Positions 1-7,896 are shown, counted from the first letter of the stretch. The stretch is DNA of 64,000 bases from Rhodobiaceae bacterium UBA4490 (GCA_002389665.1 DGNO01000002.1:691624-755623), one strand, 5' to 3'. Translations and numbers: made by a program. The notes: a model not told the origin generated them from the sequence alone.

Positions 1-17
1 CCGGCGGGCCTTTTTGC
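1..17. terminator. Possible terminator tail at window edge
   Basis: The window opens with a GC-rich half-arm followed by a run of five T. This looks like the 3' arm and U-tract of a rho-independent terminator whose 5' arm lies outside the window. It would end an upstream plus-strand gene. The missing half cannot be seen, so this is weak. Confidence 0.25.
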
Positions 18-129
18 ATCCACACTCTTTTCCCGATCCCGCAGAATTGAGCCCCCGCCCCTGTAAAGCGGTAGGCGAAATGCTTAGGTTGGACGCATCA
101 TCTTTTTCATCTTGCAGGGAGCTACCCCC

Positions 130-831
130 ATGAGCATCACCCTTTATGACCTGTGCGGCCAGGATGACCGGCGCTTCAGCCCCTTTTGCTGGCGCACGAA
201 ATATGCGCTTGCCCATAAGGGACTCGCATTCGAAACCGTGCCCGTCTCCTTCAGCGCCATCAAGACGATCGGTGACGGCTCCTTCAAGACCGTGCCGGTG
301 ATCGAAGATAACGGCACCTGGGTCGGAGACAGCTGGGAGATCGCGAAATATCTCGACAAGGCCTATCCGGATAAACCTGCTCTCTTCCCGAGCCCGGAGG
401 TCGAAGCACTATGCCATTTCGTCGAGACCTGGCAATTCTCGAACGTGCTGCGCCAGGCCTTCCCCGCTTACGTCCATGACATCTATCTCCATGTGAAAGA
501 AGAAGACCGGACCTATTTCAAAGAAAGCCGGGAAAAACAGCTGGGCGGCACGAAGCTCGAAAGCCTGGTCGAAACGCGCGAGGAAAAACTGCCCGGCCTG
601 CGCTCCGCGCTCTTTCCCTTGCGCATGACGCTTGGCAATCAGCGCTGGCTTTCCGGCGATACGCCCGGTTATGCCGATTATCTCATTCTCAGCACCTTCC
701 TGTGGCTCGGCTCCGTTGCCACGCTGCCGGTACTTGAAAAAGACGATCCGCTCCTCGTCTGGCTGGAAAAAGGCCGCGACCTTTATGACGGTCTTGGCCG
801 CACCTCGCCCTGCAACGAGATCGCCGCTTAA
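130..831 (+). CDS. Glutathione S-transferase, LigE/beta-etherase-like
   Basis: A 233-residue cytosolic GST. The N-terminal thioredoxin-like domain (about residues 1-80) begins ITLYDL and carries SPFCWRTKYALAHKG. The C-terminal helical domain carries SREKQLGG, WLSGD and near the end DLYDGLGR. From memory these blocks match the LigE/LigP beta-etherase branch of GSTs, which cleave beta-aryl ether bonds with glutathione, better than housekeeping GSTs. The substrate here is unknown. The ATG at 130 is preferred over an in-frame TTG at 112 because a GCAGGGAG ribosome site lies 8 bases before it. The gene stands alone and ends at a strong hairpin shared with the convergent gene. GST fold is secure; etherase activity is inference. 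Confidence 0.85.
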   Translation: MSITLYDLCGQDDRRFSPFCWRTKYALAHKGLAFETVPVSFSAIKTIGDGSFKTVPVIEDNGTWVGDSWEIAKYLDKAYPDKPALFPSPEVEALCHFVETWQFSNVLRQAFPAYVHDIYLHVKEEDRTYFKESREKQLGGTKLESLVETREEKLPGLRSALFPLRMTLGNQRWLSGDTPGYADYLILSTFLWLGSVATLPVLEKDDPLLVWLEKGRDLYDGLGRTSPCNEIAA

Positions 832-850
832 GACCTACGCTCACGCAGCA

Positions 851-882
851 AAAAACCCCGGCCTTTCGAACCGGGGTTTTTC
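851..882. terminator. Bidirectional rho-independent terminator
   Basis: AAAAACCCCGG and ACCGGGGTTTTT arms surround a short CCTTTCGA loop. The stem is flanked by A-run on one side and T-run on the other, so it can stop transcription from both the GST gene on the plus strand and the convergent nitronate monooxygenase gene on the minus strand. Confidence 0.85.
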
Positions 883-901
883 ATGCGCGATGGGCGGTGA
901 A

Positions 902-1879
902 TTACGCCGCCGCGAATTTCGACAGGCGCTGATTGATGATCGCCTGGGCTTCCGTAACGATGCCCTCGATCAGTTCCTTGCAGGTCGGAATGTCGTGGAT
1001 GAGGCCGGCCACCATGCCGCAGCTCCAGGCCCCTGCATCCATTTCCCCTTCCTGCATCACCTTCGGGTAAACCCCGCCGACGAGATGCGCGATATCTTCG
1101 ATCGTCGTCGCCGCGCCTTTTTCACGCTCGATCTCGACGATCTTTTCCACCGCCGCGTTGGAAAGCACGCGCTCGGTATTGCGCAAGGGGCGCATCACAA
1201 GGCGCGTATCGAGCTCGGTTGCCGCAACCAGCGCCTTTTTCACATTCTCATGCACCGGGGCTTCTTTCGTCGCGATGAAGCGCGTGCCCATATTGATGCC
1301 GTCCGCACCCAGCGCCAAAGCGGCGACGAGCTGCGACGCCGTCCCCATGCCGCCGGAGGCAACGAAGGGAATTTTCAGCTCTTCGGCGGCGCGCGGCAGA
1401 AGGATCATGTTCGGAATGTCATCCTCGCCCGGATGGCCGCCGCACTCGAACCCGTCGACGCTCACCGCATCGCAGCCGATGCGTTCGGCTTTCAGCGAGT
1501 GGCGCACGGAGGTGCATTTATGGATGACCTTGATGCCGGCTTCCTTCAGCGCGGGCATATAGGCTTCGGGCGAGCGGCCCGCCGTTTCCACGATCTTCAC
1601 GCCGCCGTCCACGATCGCCTTGATGTAGCCGGGATAATCCGGCGCGGCAAAGCCCGGCAGGAAGGTCAGGTTCACACCGAACGGCTTGTCCGTCATGGAC
1701 TTGCACTTGGCGATTTCATTCGCCAGGTCCTCCGGGGTGCGCTGGGTGAGGCCCGTGATGATGCCGAGCCCGCCCGCGTTCGAAACCGCCGCCGCCATTT
1801 CGGCAAAGCCCACATAATGCATGCCGCCCTGAATGACCGGATGCTCGATGCCGAAAAGCTCGGTAATACGCGTTTTCAT
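902..1879 (-). CDS. Nitronate monooxygenase family (FMN-dependent)
   Basis: A 325-residue TIM-barrel flavoprotein of the nitronate monooxygenase / 2-nitropropane dioxygenase family, which oxidises alkyl nitronates to carbonyl compounds with FMN and oxygen. Visible motifs are HPVIQGGM at the N-terminus (about residues 13-20), DGFECGGHPGED around 142-153 whose His is the likely catalytic base, and the FMN phosphate-binding stretch SGGMGT...GADGINMGTRF around 175-205. Length is normal for the family. It is a single gene with its own minus-strand start; its 3' end converges on the GST gene. Several members of this family act on unknown substrates, so the exact reaction is uncertain. Confidence 0.88.
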   Translation of the reverse strand: MKTRITELFGIEHPVIQGGMHYVGFAEMAAAVSNAGGLGIITGLTQRTPEDLANEIAKCKSMTDKPFGVNLTFLPGFAAPDYPGYIKAIVDGGVKIVETAGRSPEAYMPALKEAGIKVIHKCTSVRHSLKAERIGCDAVSVDGFECGGHPGEDDIPNMILLPRAAEELKIPFVASGGMGTASQLVAALALGADGINMGTRFIATKEAPVHENVKKALVAATELDTRLVMRPLRNTERVLSNAAVEKIVEIEREKGAATTIEDIAHLVGGVYPKVMQEGEMDAGAWSCGMVAGLIHDIPTCKELIEGIVTEAQAIINQRLSKFAAA

Positions 1880-1961
1880 GACTGTCTCCCTGCAGAGTTT
1901 TGTTTTGGGATAATCGATTGGCCGACAGATTAGTGCAGGCGCGGGCCGGGCGCTACGCCGC

Positions 1962-3011
1962 TTATGAACCGTCGCCGTTCAAATTTGTACCAGCGACACG
2001 CTTGACGGTACGGAAACCCAAATGGCTCGCCCCAAGGCCGAGGTCCTGCGGATGGCGGGCGCCCGGCCGGTAGCGGCGGCAATAATTGGGCGCGCAGAGA
2101 AACGAGCCCCCCTTGATGACCCGCACCGGAATGCCCGGCTGGCGGGGATCGTGGCTCGTCTCCCGCGAAATGCCTTGCGGGTCTGTCACCCCTTCAGCCT
2201 GGCGCGGGCCGTACCAGTCACCCGTCCATTCCCAGACATTGCCGATCATGTCGTAAAGGCCGTAGCCGTTCGGCTCATAACAGCCCACGGGACTTGCCAG
2301 ATGCGCCCCGTCTTCCGCGCCGTCATAAAGCGGAAAGACGCCCTGCCAGGTATTGGCGAGATGCCGCCCTTCCGGCGTCAGCGTATCCCCTTCCCAGGCA
2401 TAAGAGCGCCGCTCCAGCCCGCCGCGCGCGGCGAACTCCCATTCCGCTTCGCTGGGCAGGTCCCGCCCCGCCCAGCGCGCATAGGCAAGCGCGTCTTCGT
2501 AAGTGATATGTACGGCGGGATAATCTTCCCGCCCCTCAATGCTGCTCCCCGGCCCTTCCGGATGGCGCCAATTGGCGCCCTCCACGAATTGCCACCACTG
2601 TGTGATGTCCCCGCCCCGGGGAAGATCCGCCGGCATGATGAAGACGACCGAGCCCGGTTTCAGGAACTCTGCCGGAACGCCCGGAAAATCCGCCGGATCG
2701 GGCCCCGTCTCCGCCACGGTCTTATAGCCCGTCTCTTCGACAAAGGCGCTGAATTGCCTGTTCGTCACTTCATGGGCATCGATGGAAAAGGGGCCGACCT
2801 CCACTTCCCGAAGCGGGCCTTCATCCTCATAGACCGTGCCGCCCATGGTAAAACGCCCGCCGGCAAGGTGTACTTCGCTGCCCAGCTTATCGTCGGGAAG
2901 ACAAGAGGCGCGCGCCGGCCCCGCTTCGGGCCGGCTGAGGACATAAGCCCCCGCCCCCGCCAGAAGGCAGAGCGCCAGAACGCCGAAAACCGCCCAATAA
3001 GCCCGTTTCAT
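1962..3011 (-). CDS. Exported formylglycine-generating enzyme homologue (SUMF1/FGE domain)
   Basis: A 349-residue protein with an N-terminal hydrophobic signal/anchor (about residues 4-26) followed by one FGE-sulfatase domain. FGE converts an active-site Cys of type I sulfatases to formylglycine. Typical blocks are GGRFTMGG, EVTNRQFSAFV, GANWRHPEGP, WAGRDLPSEAEWEF, NGYGLYDMIGNVWEWT and GGSFLCAPNYCRRYR. The two Cys in the last block (about C306 and C311, five apart) match the catalytic copper-binding pair C336/C341 of human SUMF1, so this looks like a catalytically competent FGE rather than a generic lectin-like paralogue. The start at 3011 has CAGGAG upstream; an in-frame upstream ATG at 3032 lacks this. 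No sulfatase is in the window. Export of a bacterial FGE is notable. Confidence 0.85.
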   Translation of the reverse strand: MKRAYWAVFGVLALCLLAGAGAYVLSRPEAGPARASCLPDDKLGSEVHLAGGRFTMGGTVYEDEGPLREVEVGPFSIDAHEVTNRQFSAFVEETGYKTVAETGPDPADFPGVPAEFLKPGSVVFIMPADLPRGGDITQWWQFVEGANWRHPEGPGSSIEGREDYPAVHITYEDALAYARWAGRDLPSEAEWEFAARGGLERRSYAWEGDTLTPEGRHLANTWQGVFPLYDGAEDGAHLASPVGCYEPNGYGLYDMIGNVWEWTGDWYGPRQAEGVTDPQGISRETSHDPRQPGIPVRVIKGGSFLCAPNYCRRYRPGARHPQDLGLGASHLGFRTVKRVAGTNLNGDGS

Positions 3012-3079
3012 CGCCACTCCTGAAAACCTCATCCATAAGGGTTATGGCATATTGCCCGCCAATATCCCAATATGCCGCC

Positions 3080-3502
3080 ATGACCAGCGGCAACAGCATA
3101 GACGGAAATAAAGAAGCGGGGATAAGTCTCGATCCGGCTCTTCTGGAGCGGTATCTCGCCTTTCTCGACCGGCTTTATGAAACGCGCATGCGCCTTCATG
3201 TGGGCGATGCCCAGGCCGCCGTCATGCGCATTCTCACCCGCGCCTGCACGATCGAGGGCGAGCCCGGCGTTTCCCTGCACGCCCTTGCCCGGCAAACCGG
3301 CATTCCCCGCGAGACCCTGCGCCGCAAAATCGGCACGCTCATCAACAAACGCTTCGTGGAACAGGATACGGAAAAGCGCTTCCGGCCGACCGAAGCCTAC
3401 CGCCTCGCCTCCCGCCAGGACATGATCGAGACCACCCGCGAAATGCTGATGCTTGCCGAGGAACTGCGCCCCTTCATCGAAAAGCTGGACGGGAAAAAGT
3501 AG
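3080..3502 (+). CDS. Small winged-helix/HTH transcriptional regulator, unrecognised family
   Basis: About 140 residues. The central part, VSLHALARQTGIPRETLRRKIGTL (split here as VSLHALARQTG and IPRETLRRKIGTL), has the pattern of a helix-turn-helix with a basic recognition helix, followed by a wing-like segment NKRFVEQDTEKRFRPT. The N- and C-terminal helices may dimerise. It resembles MarR/IclR-type winged-helix proteins, but I cannot name a family. It is divergent from the FGE-like gene with about 70 bases between the starts, so it may control that gene. Start choice between 3044 and 3080 is open; the second avoids extending into the divergent promoter region. Confidence 0.6.
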   Translation: MTSGNSIDGNKEAGISLDPALLERYLAFLDRLYETRMRLHVGDAQAAVMRILTRACTIEGEPGVSLHALARQTGIPRETLRRKIGTLINKRFVEQDTEKRFRPTEAYRLASRQDMIETTREMLMLAEELRPFIEKLDGKK

Positions 3503-3530
3503 TCCGCACGCGCATTCGCCGGCTTCATGG

Positions 3531-3622
3531 CCCCCGGGACAAGCCCGGGGTGACAGCCACGGCAAATGGCAAAGCCTCGCCTCACATAAAAGCCGTCACC
3601 CCGGCCTCCGAGCCGGGGTCCA
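3531..3622. repeat. Pair of inverted REP-like palindromic elements
   Basis: Two GC-rich palindromic units lie between convergent genes. Unit one, about 3531-3554, ends CCCGGGGTGAC; unit two, about 3594-3622, begins GTCACCCCGG. Each unit can fold by itself and the two units are inverted copies of each other, so the pair can also form one long hairpin. Elements of this appearance are common as dispersed intergenic repeats in alphaproteobacteria. It may also act as terminator or mRNA stabiliser. I noticed no further copy in the window. Confidence 0.7.
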
Positions 3623-3657
3623 CACAGCCTATCCCTTTACAGCAGTGCCTTAGGGCC

Positions 3658-4779
3658 TCACCCCAAAAGCGCATCCGCCAGCAGGCGGCGGTGATAGACC
3701 GCATCGCCGTGCTGATATTCGCACCAGAGCGCCCGGCGCCGGTAAAGCTGGGCATCGCATTCATAGGTAAAGCCGAAGCCGCCATGAAACTGGATTGCCC
3801 GGTCCGAGGCGAAGGAGAAGGCCTCGCTTGCCACGGACTTTGCCATGCGCGTCGCCGCCTCGCCTTCGCCCTGCTGGTTGAAATTGCTGGCGGCGCTATA
3901 AAGGTGTGAACGCGCCTGCTCATAAGCGATATGGGCATCCACCACCGTGTGCTTGAGCGATTGGTAAGAGCCGATCAGCTTGCCGAACTGTTTGCGCGTC
4001 GTCAGATACTCGAGCGTGTAATCGATGGCACTCGCCGCCCCGCCGCACATTTCAGCCGACAGCAATAGCGACGCCACAAGCTCGATATGGCGTAGCGCCT
4101 GAACGGCCTTGCCTTCATCGAGAAGCGCGGAGGCAGGCACGGAAACCCCATCAAGCACGATCTGATAGGACCGGCGCGTCTCGTCGATCACCGTTTCCCG
4201 GCGCGCGTTCAGCTTGCCGATTTCCTCTTTGCCGAGCACGGCAAGCACCGGCTTGCCGCCGAGATTGAGCGAGAGGATGAGATAATCCGCGGAAGGCAGA
4301 TCGAGCACGAAAGTCTTCTTACCGGAAAGCTTCAACACATCGCCTTCGCGCCGCGCCTCGGCCTCCACATGGGTAAGGTCCCAGTCACCATGTTCTTCCA
4401 TCAGGGCAAGGCTCGCCGGCGCACCGGCGCAGATTTCCGGCAGCAGCGCTTTTTTCTGCGCCTCCGTACCGCCCGCCAAAATCGCCTGAGCGGCGAGCGT
4501 CGTCGGCACGAAGGGCCCGGCCATCAAATGCCGGCCCATCTGCTCGGCAACCGGCACGACCTCGGCAAGGGAAAGGCCGATGCCGCCGAACTCTTCAGGC
4601 ACGGCAATGCCGAGCCAGCCGAGCTCGGCCATTTCTTTCCAGACGGCAGGATCGTAGCCCTGCTCGTCTTCCAGCAATTTGCGGACTTTTTCGACCGGCG
4701 ACTTTTCCCGGCAGAAGGAGGCGGCAATATCCAGAAGCTGCGCCTGCTCTTCACTGAACCCGATGGTGCTTCTTTTCAT
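3658..4779 (-). CDS. Acyl-CoA dehydrogenase family protein (second subunit type)
   Basis: A 373-residue flavoprotein of the acyl-CoA dehydrogenase superfamily. The helical N-terminal domain contains LGWLGIAVPEEFGGIGL, and the C-terminal domain ends with QFHGGFGFTYECDAQLYRRR, a form seen in the smaller partner of two-gene acyl-CoA dehydrogenases. The FAD loop residues are less canonical than in the upstream gene, and the middle beta domain is short. It is the last gene of a three-gene operon (GST, acyl-CoA dehydrogenase, this gene) with 37 bases between the two dehydrogenases. In known alpha2-beta2 acyl-CoA dehydrogenases one subunit carries the catalytic Glu and the other completes the FAD site; that arrangement is inferred here. 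Confidence 0.85.
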   Translation of the reverse strand: MKRSTIGFSEEQAQLLDIAASFCREKSPVEKVRKLLEDEQGYDPAVWKEMAELGWLGIAVPEEFGGIGLSLAEVVPVAEQMGRHLMAGPFVPTTLAAQAILAGGTEAQKKALLPEICAGAPASLALMEEHGDWDLTHVEAEARREGDVLKLSGKKTFVLDLPSADYLILSLNLGGKPVLAVLGKEEIGKLNARRETVIDETRRSYQIVLDGVSVPASALLDEGKAVQALRHIELVASLLLSAEMCGGAASAIDYTLEYLTTRKQFGKLIGSYQSLKHTVVDAHIAYEQARSHLYSAASNFNQQGEGEAATRMAKSVASEAFSFASDRAIQFHGGFGFTYECDAQLYRRRALWCEYQHGDAVYHRRLLADALLG

Positions 4780-4816
4780 GATCTTCTCTCTTCGGCTTTC
4801 TTAAAGACAGGACGCA

Positions 4817-6025
4817 TCAGCCCTTGGGCAGGCCAAGAACGTGCTCACCGATAATGTTGTGCTGGATTTGGCTCGTGCCGCCGCCGATCGTGGCGGAGAA
4901 GGAATTGAGATAGGCGCGCTGCCAGATCCCTTCATCATAAGCATCTTCCTCGCCCACATAATAAGCCGCCTTCGGCCCCTGCAGGGAAAGCGCGAACTCG
5001 TTGAGGCGGCGGTAAAACTCCGTCGACATCAGCTTGGAGGAAAGGGCGAGCGAGGCCGGCCGATCCTGCGTCAAAGGCTGAATGCGGCTGCGGCTCGAGC
5101 AAAGTTGCAAGGAGCGCGCCTCGATCATCAATTGCACGAGCTTGTCGCGCACCACCGGGTCTTCCATCGCAGGCTTGCCCCCGCGCGTCGCCTTGCGGGC
5201 AAGATCGAGAATGGCTTCCGGATCCGAGGCCACCATCACATGGCCGCCCGCCTGGCCGCGCCGCGCACCGCGCTCATATTCCAGCGTGCGCATGGCCACA
5301 AGCCAGCCCTCGCCTTCCTTGCCCATCAGGCTTTCGGCGGGAATGCGCGCATCGGTAAAGAAAGTCTGCGTGAAGCCGTATTCCCCGGTCAGCTTGCGGA
5401 TCGGCACCGTCTCGATGCCCGGCACCGTCATCGGCGAGAGGAAGAAGCTGAGCCCGGCATATTTATTCGGCGCATCGGGGTTCGTGCGGGCGAGCAGGAT
5501 CATGTATTTGGCGTAATTGCCCTGCGTGGTCCAGATCTTCGAGCCGTTAAGCACATACTCGTCCCCATCACGCACCGCTTTCGTCTGCGCATTGCCGAGG
5601 TCGGAGCCGTGATCGGGTTCGGAGAAACCCTGGCACCAGATATCTTCAGCCGAAAGAATGCCCTTGATGTAGCGCTTCTTCTGTTCTTCCGTGCCGATAT
5701 CCAGAATAAGCGGCCCGGCCCAGTTGAGCCCGATCGCATTCAGCATGATCGGCGTCTGCGCCCTGGCAAGTTCCTGGCTAGCAATGTCCTGAAAGGCCTG
5801 GTCGAGCCCATGGCCGCCATATTCCTTCGGCCAGGCGGCGCCGAGATAACCTGCCTCATAAACCTTGTTCTGCCATTCGCGCAGAAAATTGAACTGCTCG
5901 TCTGTACCCACTTCCATGAAAGTGAGCGGCAGCATGAAGCCGGGATTGGCGGGGGCGTTTTCCTTTACCCAGGCCGCAGCTTCGGCGCGGAACTCGTCGA
6001 GCTCTTTTTGGCTGATCGTGCTCAT
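4817..6025 (-). CDS. Acyl-CoA dehydrogenase, FadE-like
   Basis: A 402-residue acyl-CoA dehydrogenase catalysing FAD-dependent alpha,beta-desaturation of an acyl-CoA. Motifs: AAWPKEYGGHG (about 64-73), CQGFSEPDHGSDLGN (131-145, the FAD/substrate signature), LNGSKIWTTQG and near the C-terminus GGGTSQIQHNIIGEHVLGLP. The MCAD-type catalytic Glu position (in the YEG of that motif) is Gly here; Glu251 in LEYERGARRG sits where isovaleryl- and long-chain enzymes carry their base. Operon middle gene between a GST (30 bases upstream) and the second dehydrogenase. Substrate class is unknown; branched or ring-containing CoA esters are possible by analogy with paired systems. Confidence 0.9.
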   Translation of the reverse strand: MSTISQKELDEFRAEAAAWVKENAPANPGFMLPLTFMEVGTDEQFNFLREWQNKVYEAGYLGAAWPKEYGGHGLDQAFQDIASQELARAQTPIMLNAIGLNWAGPLILDIGTEEQKKRYIKGILSAEDIWCQGFSEPDHGSDLGNAQTKAVRDGDEYVLNGSKIWTTQGNYAKYMILLARTNPDAPNKYAGLSFFLSPMTVPGIETVPIRKLTGEYGFTQTFFTDARIPAESLMGKEGEGWLVAMRTLEYERGARRGQAGGHVMVASDPEAILDLARKATRGGKPAMEDPVVRDKLVQLMIEARSLQLCSSRSRIQPLTQDRPASLALSSKLMSTEFYRRLNEFALSLQGPKAAYYVGEEDAYDEGIWQRAYLNSFSATIGGGTSQIQHNIIGEHVLGLPKG

Positions 6026-6055
6026 GGATTTTCCTCTCGTCTCGAATGGCGGCGT

Positions 6056-6667
6056 TTAAAGCGTGATGGCTTTCTGGAAAGCGGGCCGCGCCTGAAGGCG
6101 TTCGTAATAGGCCAGCGTATTGGGCTTGAACCCATCTTTGAAACCAAGCGTATCGGCAAGATAAAGCGCATAGCCGACGCAAATATCCGCCACGGTGAAG
6201 CGGTTGGCGCAAAGATAGTCTTTTCCCTCGAGCCCCTTTTCGACCGAGCGCAGGCGGGCAAAGAACCACTGGGTGTAATCGTCGGCGGCCTGTTTCAGGC
6301 GCCGCTCTTCCGGCTCAAGCTGCGTGTAGCGCAGAACGATCGTCTGCGGGAAGGTCAAGGTCGCATCGGAGCGGTGGATCCAGTTGAGGTAATTGCCGTA
6401 GTCCTTGTCGCCCAGCCCGAGCGCAATATCGGTAGGCCCATATTTCTCGGCCAGATACTGGCTGATCCCGGCGGATTCCGTCATCTGCGCTTCGCCGTCG
6501 TCCATGAAGGGCACCGTGCCCAGCGGATTGACCTCGAGATAATTCTCCTGGAAGAAGCGCGGCGGAAATTTCATCGCCACCAGCTCGTAAGGCAGCCCCA
6601 TTTCCTCCAGCGTCCAGAGCGGGCGCACAGAGCGCGAGCCCTGACAGTGATAGAGTTTGACCGTCAT
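6056..6667 (-). CDS. Glutathione S-transferase family protein
   Basis: A 203-residue GST. The N-terminal thioredoxin fold begins VKLYHCQGSRSVRPLWTLEE, with a Ser in SRS as candidate catalytic residue. It carries NPLGTVPFMDDG, the cis-Pro glutathione-binding turn (about 49-60), and an ES pair that normally contacts the gamma-glutamyl group. The C-terminal helical domain contains NRFTVADICVGYAL, the conserved N-capping box of GSTs. It is first in the operon with two acyl-CoA dehydrogenases, so it may detoxify or activate a substrate of that pathway; this is inference from position only. Confidence 0.87.
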   Translation of the reverse strand: MTVKLYHCQGSRSVRPLWTLEEMGLPYELVAMKFPPRFFQENYLEVNPLGTVPFMDDGEAQMTESAGISQYLAEKYGPTDIALGLGDKDYGNYLNWIHRSDATLTFPQTIVLRYTQLEPEERRLKQAADDYTQWFFARLRSVEKGLEGKDYLCANRFTVADICVGYALYLADTLGFKDGFKPNTLAYYERLQARPAFQKAITL

Positions 6668-6840
6668 CCTGGATGTCCCTGTTTATTCACCGGCGGGTTG
6701 GCCCCGCTTCGGCCGGCAGCATAGCCGATCTGACAGGTTGTCACGAGGCCGCACGGTAAAAAACCACTTGCCGCAACGGCACACTGGCGCGGCGGCGATG
6801 ATTCATTTCTTGAGAGCGAAGAACGGGAGACCGCCACGCA

Positions 6841-6880
6841 AAAAGAAACGCTCCCGCCGCCGAAAGGCGGAACGGGAGCG
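6841..6880 (-). terminator. Rho-independent terminator of the alpha/beta hydrolase gene
   Basis: Arms CGCTCCCG-CCGCC (6849-6861) and GGCGG-AA-CGGGAGCG (6866-6880) enclose a GAAA loop. Read on the minus strand the stem is followed by TTTCTTTTTG. It lies just downstream of the minus-strand gene ending at 6908. Confidence 0.85.
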
Positions 6881-6907
6881 CTCGTCCGTTTGGAGGGTTC
6901 GGGGGAC

Positions 6908-7792
6908 TTAAACCCTAGCGGCGGACGGTATGGAGGCAGCGCCGTTCCAGTGATGGTGCAACAAAGTAACGAACTCATCCGGCCGCTCGCGCGGGAAGAA
7001 AAGCTTGGCGCCGGGAATTTCAGCGACAGGCCCTGCTCCCGGAATAGTGCCCTCCAGCCATTGCGCACATTCGAGCCCGAAAAACACATCTCCCGTTCCC
7101 CAGGCAATGAGCGTGGGCGCGGTAAGCTTGCCCAACCCGTCTTGCGCGGCCACGGTATCTGCCGGGTTCATGGACGCAAAAAAGCGGGTCATCAGCTCTG
7201 CCCGGGCGGGCGAGGCGACGAGCGGGCGGAGATAGGCTTTGAATTCGTCAGGGGAAAGAGCGCCCACATCCTCAAACCCCACCGCAAAAACCTCACGCGC
7301 CGCGTCCACATCTTCGGCCAGCCCCGCTGCGATGGCGGCAAACCCCAATTCCGCAATCGCTTGCTTGGTCGGCTTGATCGCTTCCGGCGGCCACATGTCG
7401 TGAACATCGCAATTCGTCAGCACCAGGCTCTCGATACGCTCGGGATGATTGGCCGCAAAGATCTGGGCAATCCCGCCGCCGCTATCATTGGCAACGAGAT
7501 GGCAGCGCGCAATACCAAGCGCCGCACAAAATTCCTCCAGCATCCGGGCGTTGCCCGCAAAGGAAACATCTTGATCCACAGGCGTTTCCGTCGCCCCGTG
7601 GCAAAGAATGTCCAAGGCGATGCACCGGTACTCTCCCGCCAGCTTCTCCATGACGGGGCGCCAAAGCAATCCGTTCAGAAAAACCCCATGAACGAAGAGA
7701 ACCACCGGCCCCTCGCCCATTTCCACATAGGCAATTCGCCCTGAAGGGGTTTCTACATATCTGCGGCGTTCGAGAAATGTGGCAACATTCAT
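6908..7792 (-). CDS. Alpha/beta hydrolase with Asp at the nucleophile elbow
   Basis: A 294-residue alpha/beta-fold hydrolase. The oxyanion-side strand reads VVLFVHGVFLNGLLW (about 30-44). The nucleophile elbow reads LVANDSGGG (99-107), placing Asp103 where serine hydrolases have Ser. Asp at this position is seen in haloalkane dehalogenases and epoxide hydrolases, but the Trp that usually follows it there is Ser. The late segment normally carrying the catalytic His reads AKLFFPRERPDEF with no His at the expected place; a HHH run follows a few residues later. The reaction is therefore uncertain. It is divergent from a TetR regulator with a palindromic operator between them. Start at 7792 has AGGGAG upstream. 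Confidence 0.82.
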   Translation of the reverse strand: MNVATFLERRRYVETPSGRIAYVEMGEGPVVLFVHGVFLNGLLWRPVMEKLAGEYRCIALDILCHGATETPVDQDVSFAGNARMLEEFCAALGIARCHLVANDSGGGIAQIFAANHPERIESLVLTNCDVHDMWPPEAIKPTKQAIAELGFAAIAAGLAEDVDAAREVFAVGFEDVGALSPDEFKAYLRPLVASPARAELMTRFFASMNPADTVAAQDGLGKLTAPTLIAWGTGDVFFGLECAQWLEGTIPGAGPVAEIPGAKLFFPRERPDEFVTLLHHHWNGAASIPSAARV

Positions 7793-7843
7793 TTCGATTC
7801 TCCCTGCCCGGCGCTGCCTTCAAGCGGCGGGAATATTTATTTA

Positions 7844-7880
7844 CCGACCAACAGTCTGTAACTTACAGACCAATGGTCGG
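7844..7880. promoter_or_regulatory. Palindromic operator between hydrolase and TetR genes
   Basis: A 37-bp dyad centred on C7862. The inner perfect arms are GTCTGTAA (7854-7861) and TTACAGAC (7863-7870), and the outer arms are CCGACCA (7844-7850) and TGGTCGG (7874-7880). Only the three bases between inner and outer arms break the symmetry. Size and position fit a TetR-family dimer-pair site that controls both the regulator and the divergent alpha/beta hydrolase. It also argues for the regulator start at 7897, outside the operator. Confidence 0.8.
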
Positions 7881-7896
7881 CTTCGCAAGAGGTTTC

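Noticed and set aside
4841..6724. A 627-codon plus-strand open frame across the acyl-CoA dehydrogenase and GST genes
   Set aside because: It spans the ends of two well-supported minus-strand genes and the gap between them; the protein is Arg/His-rich without motifs.
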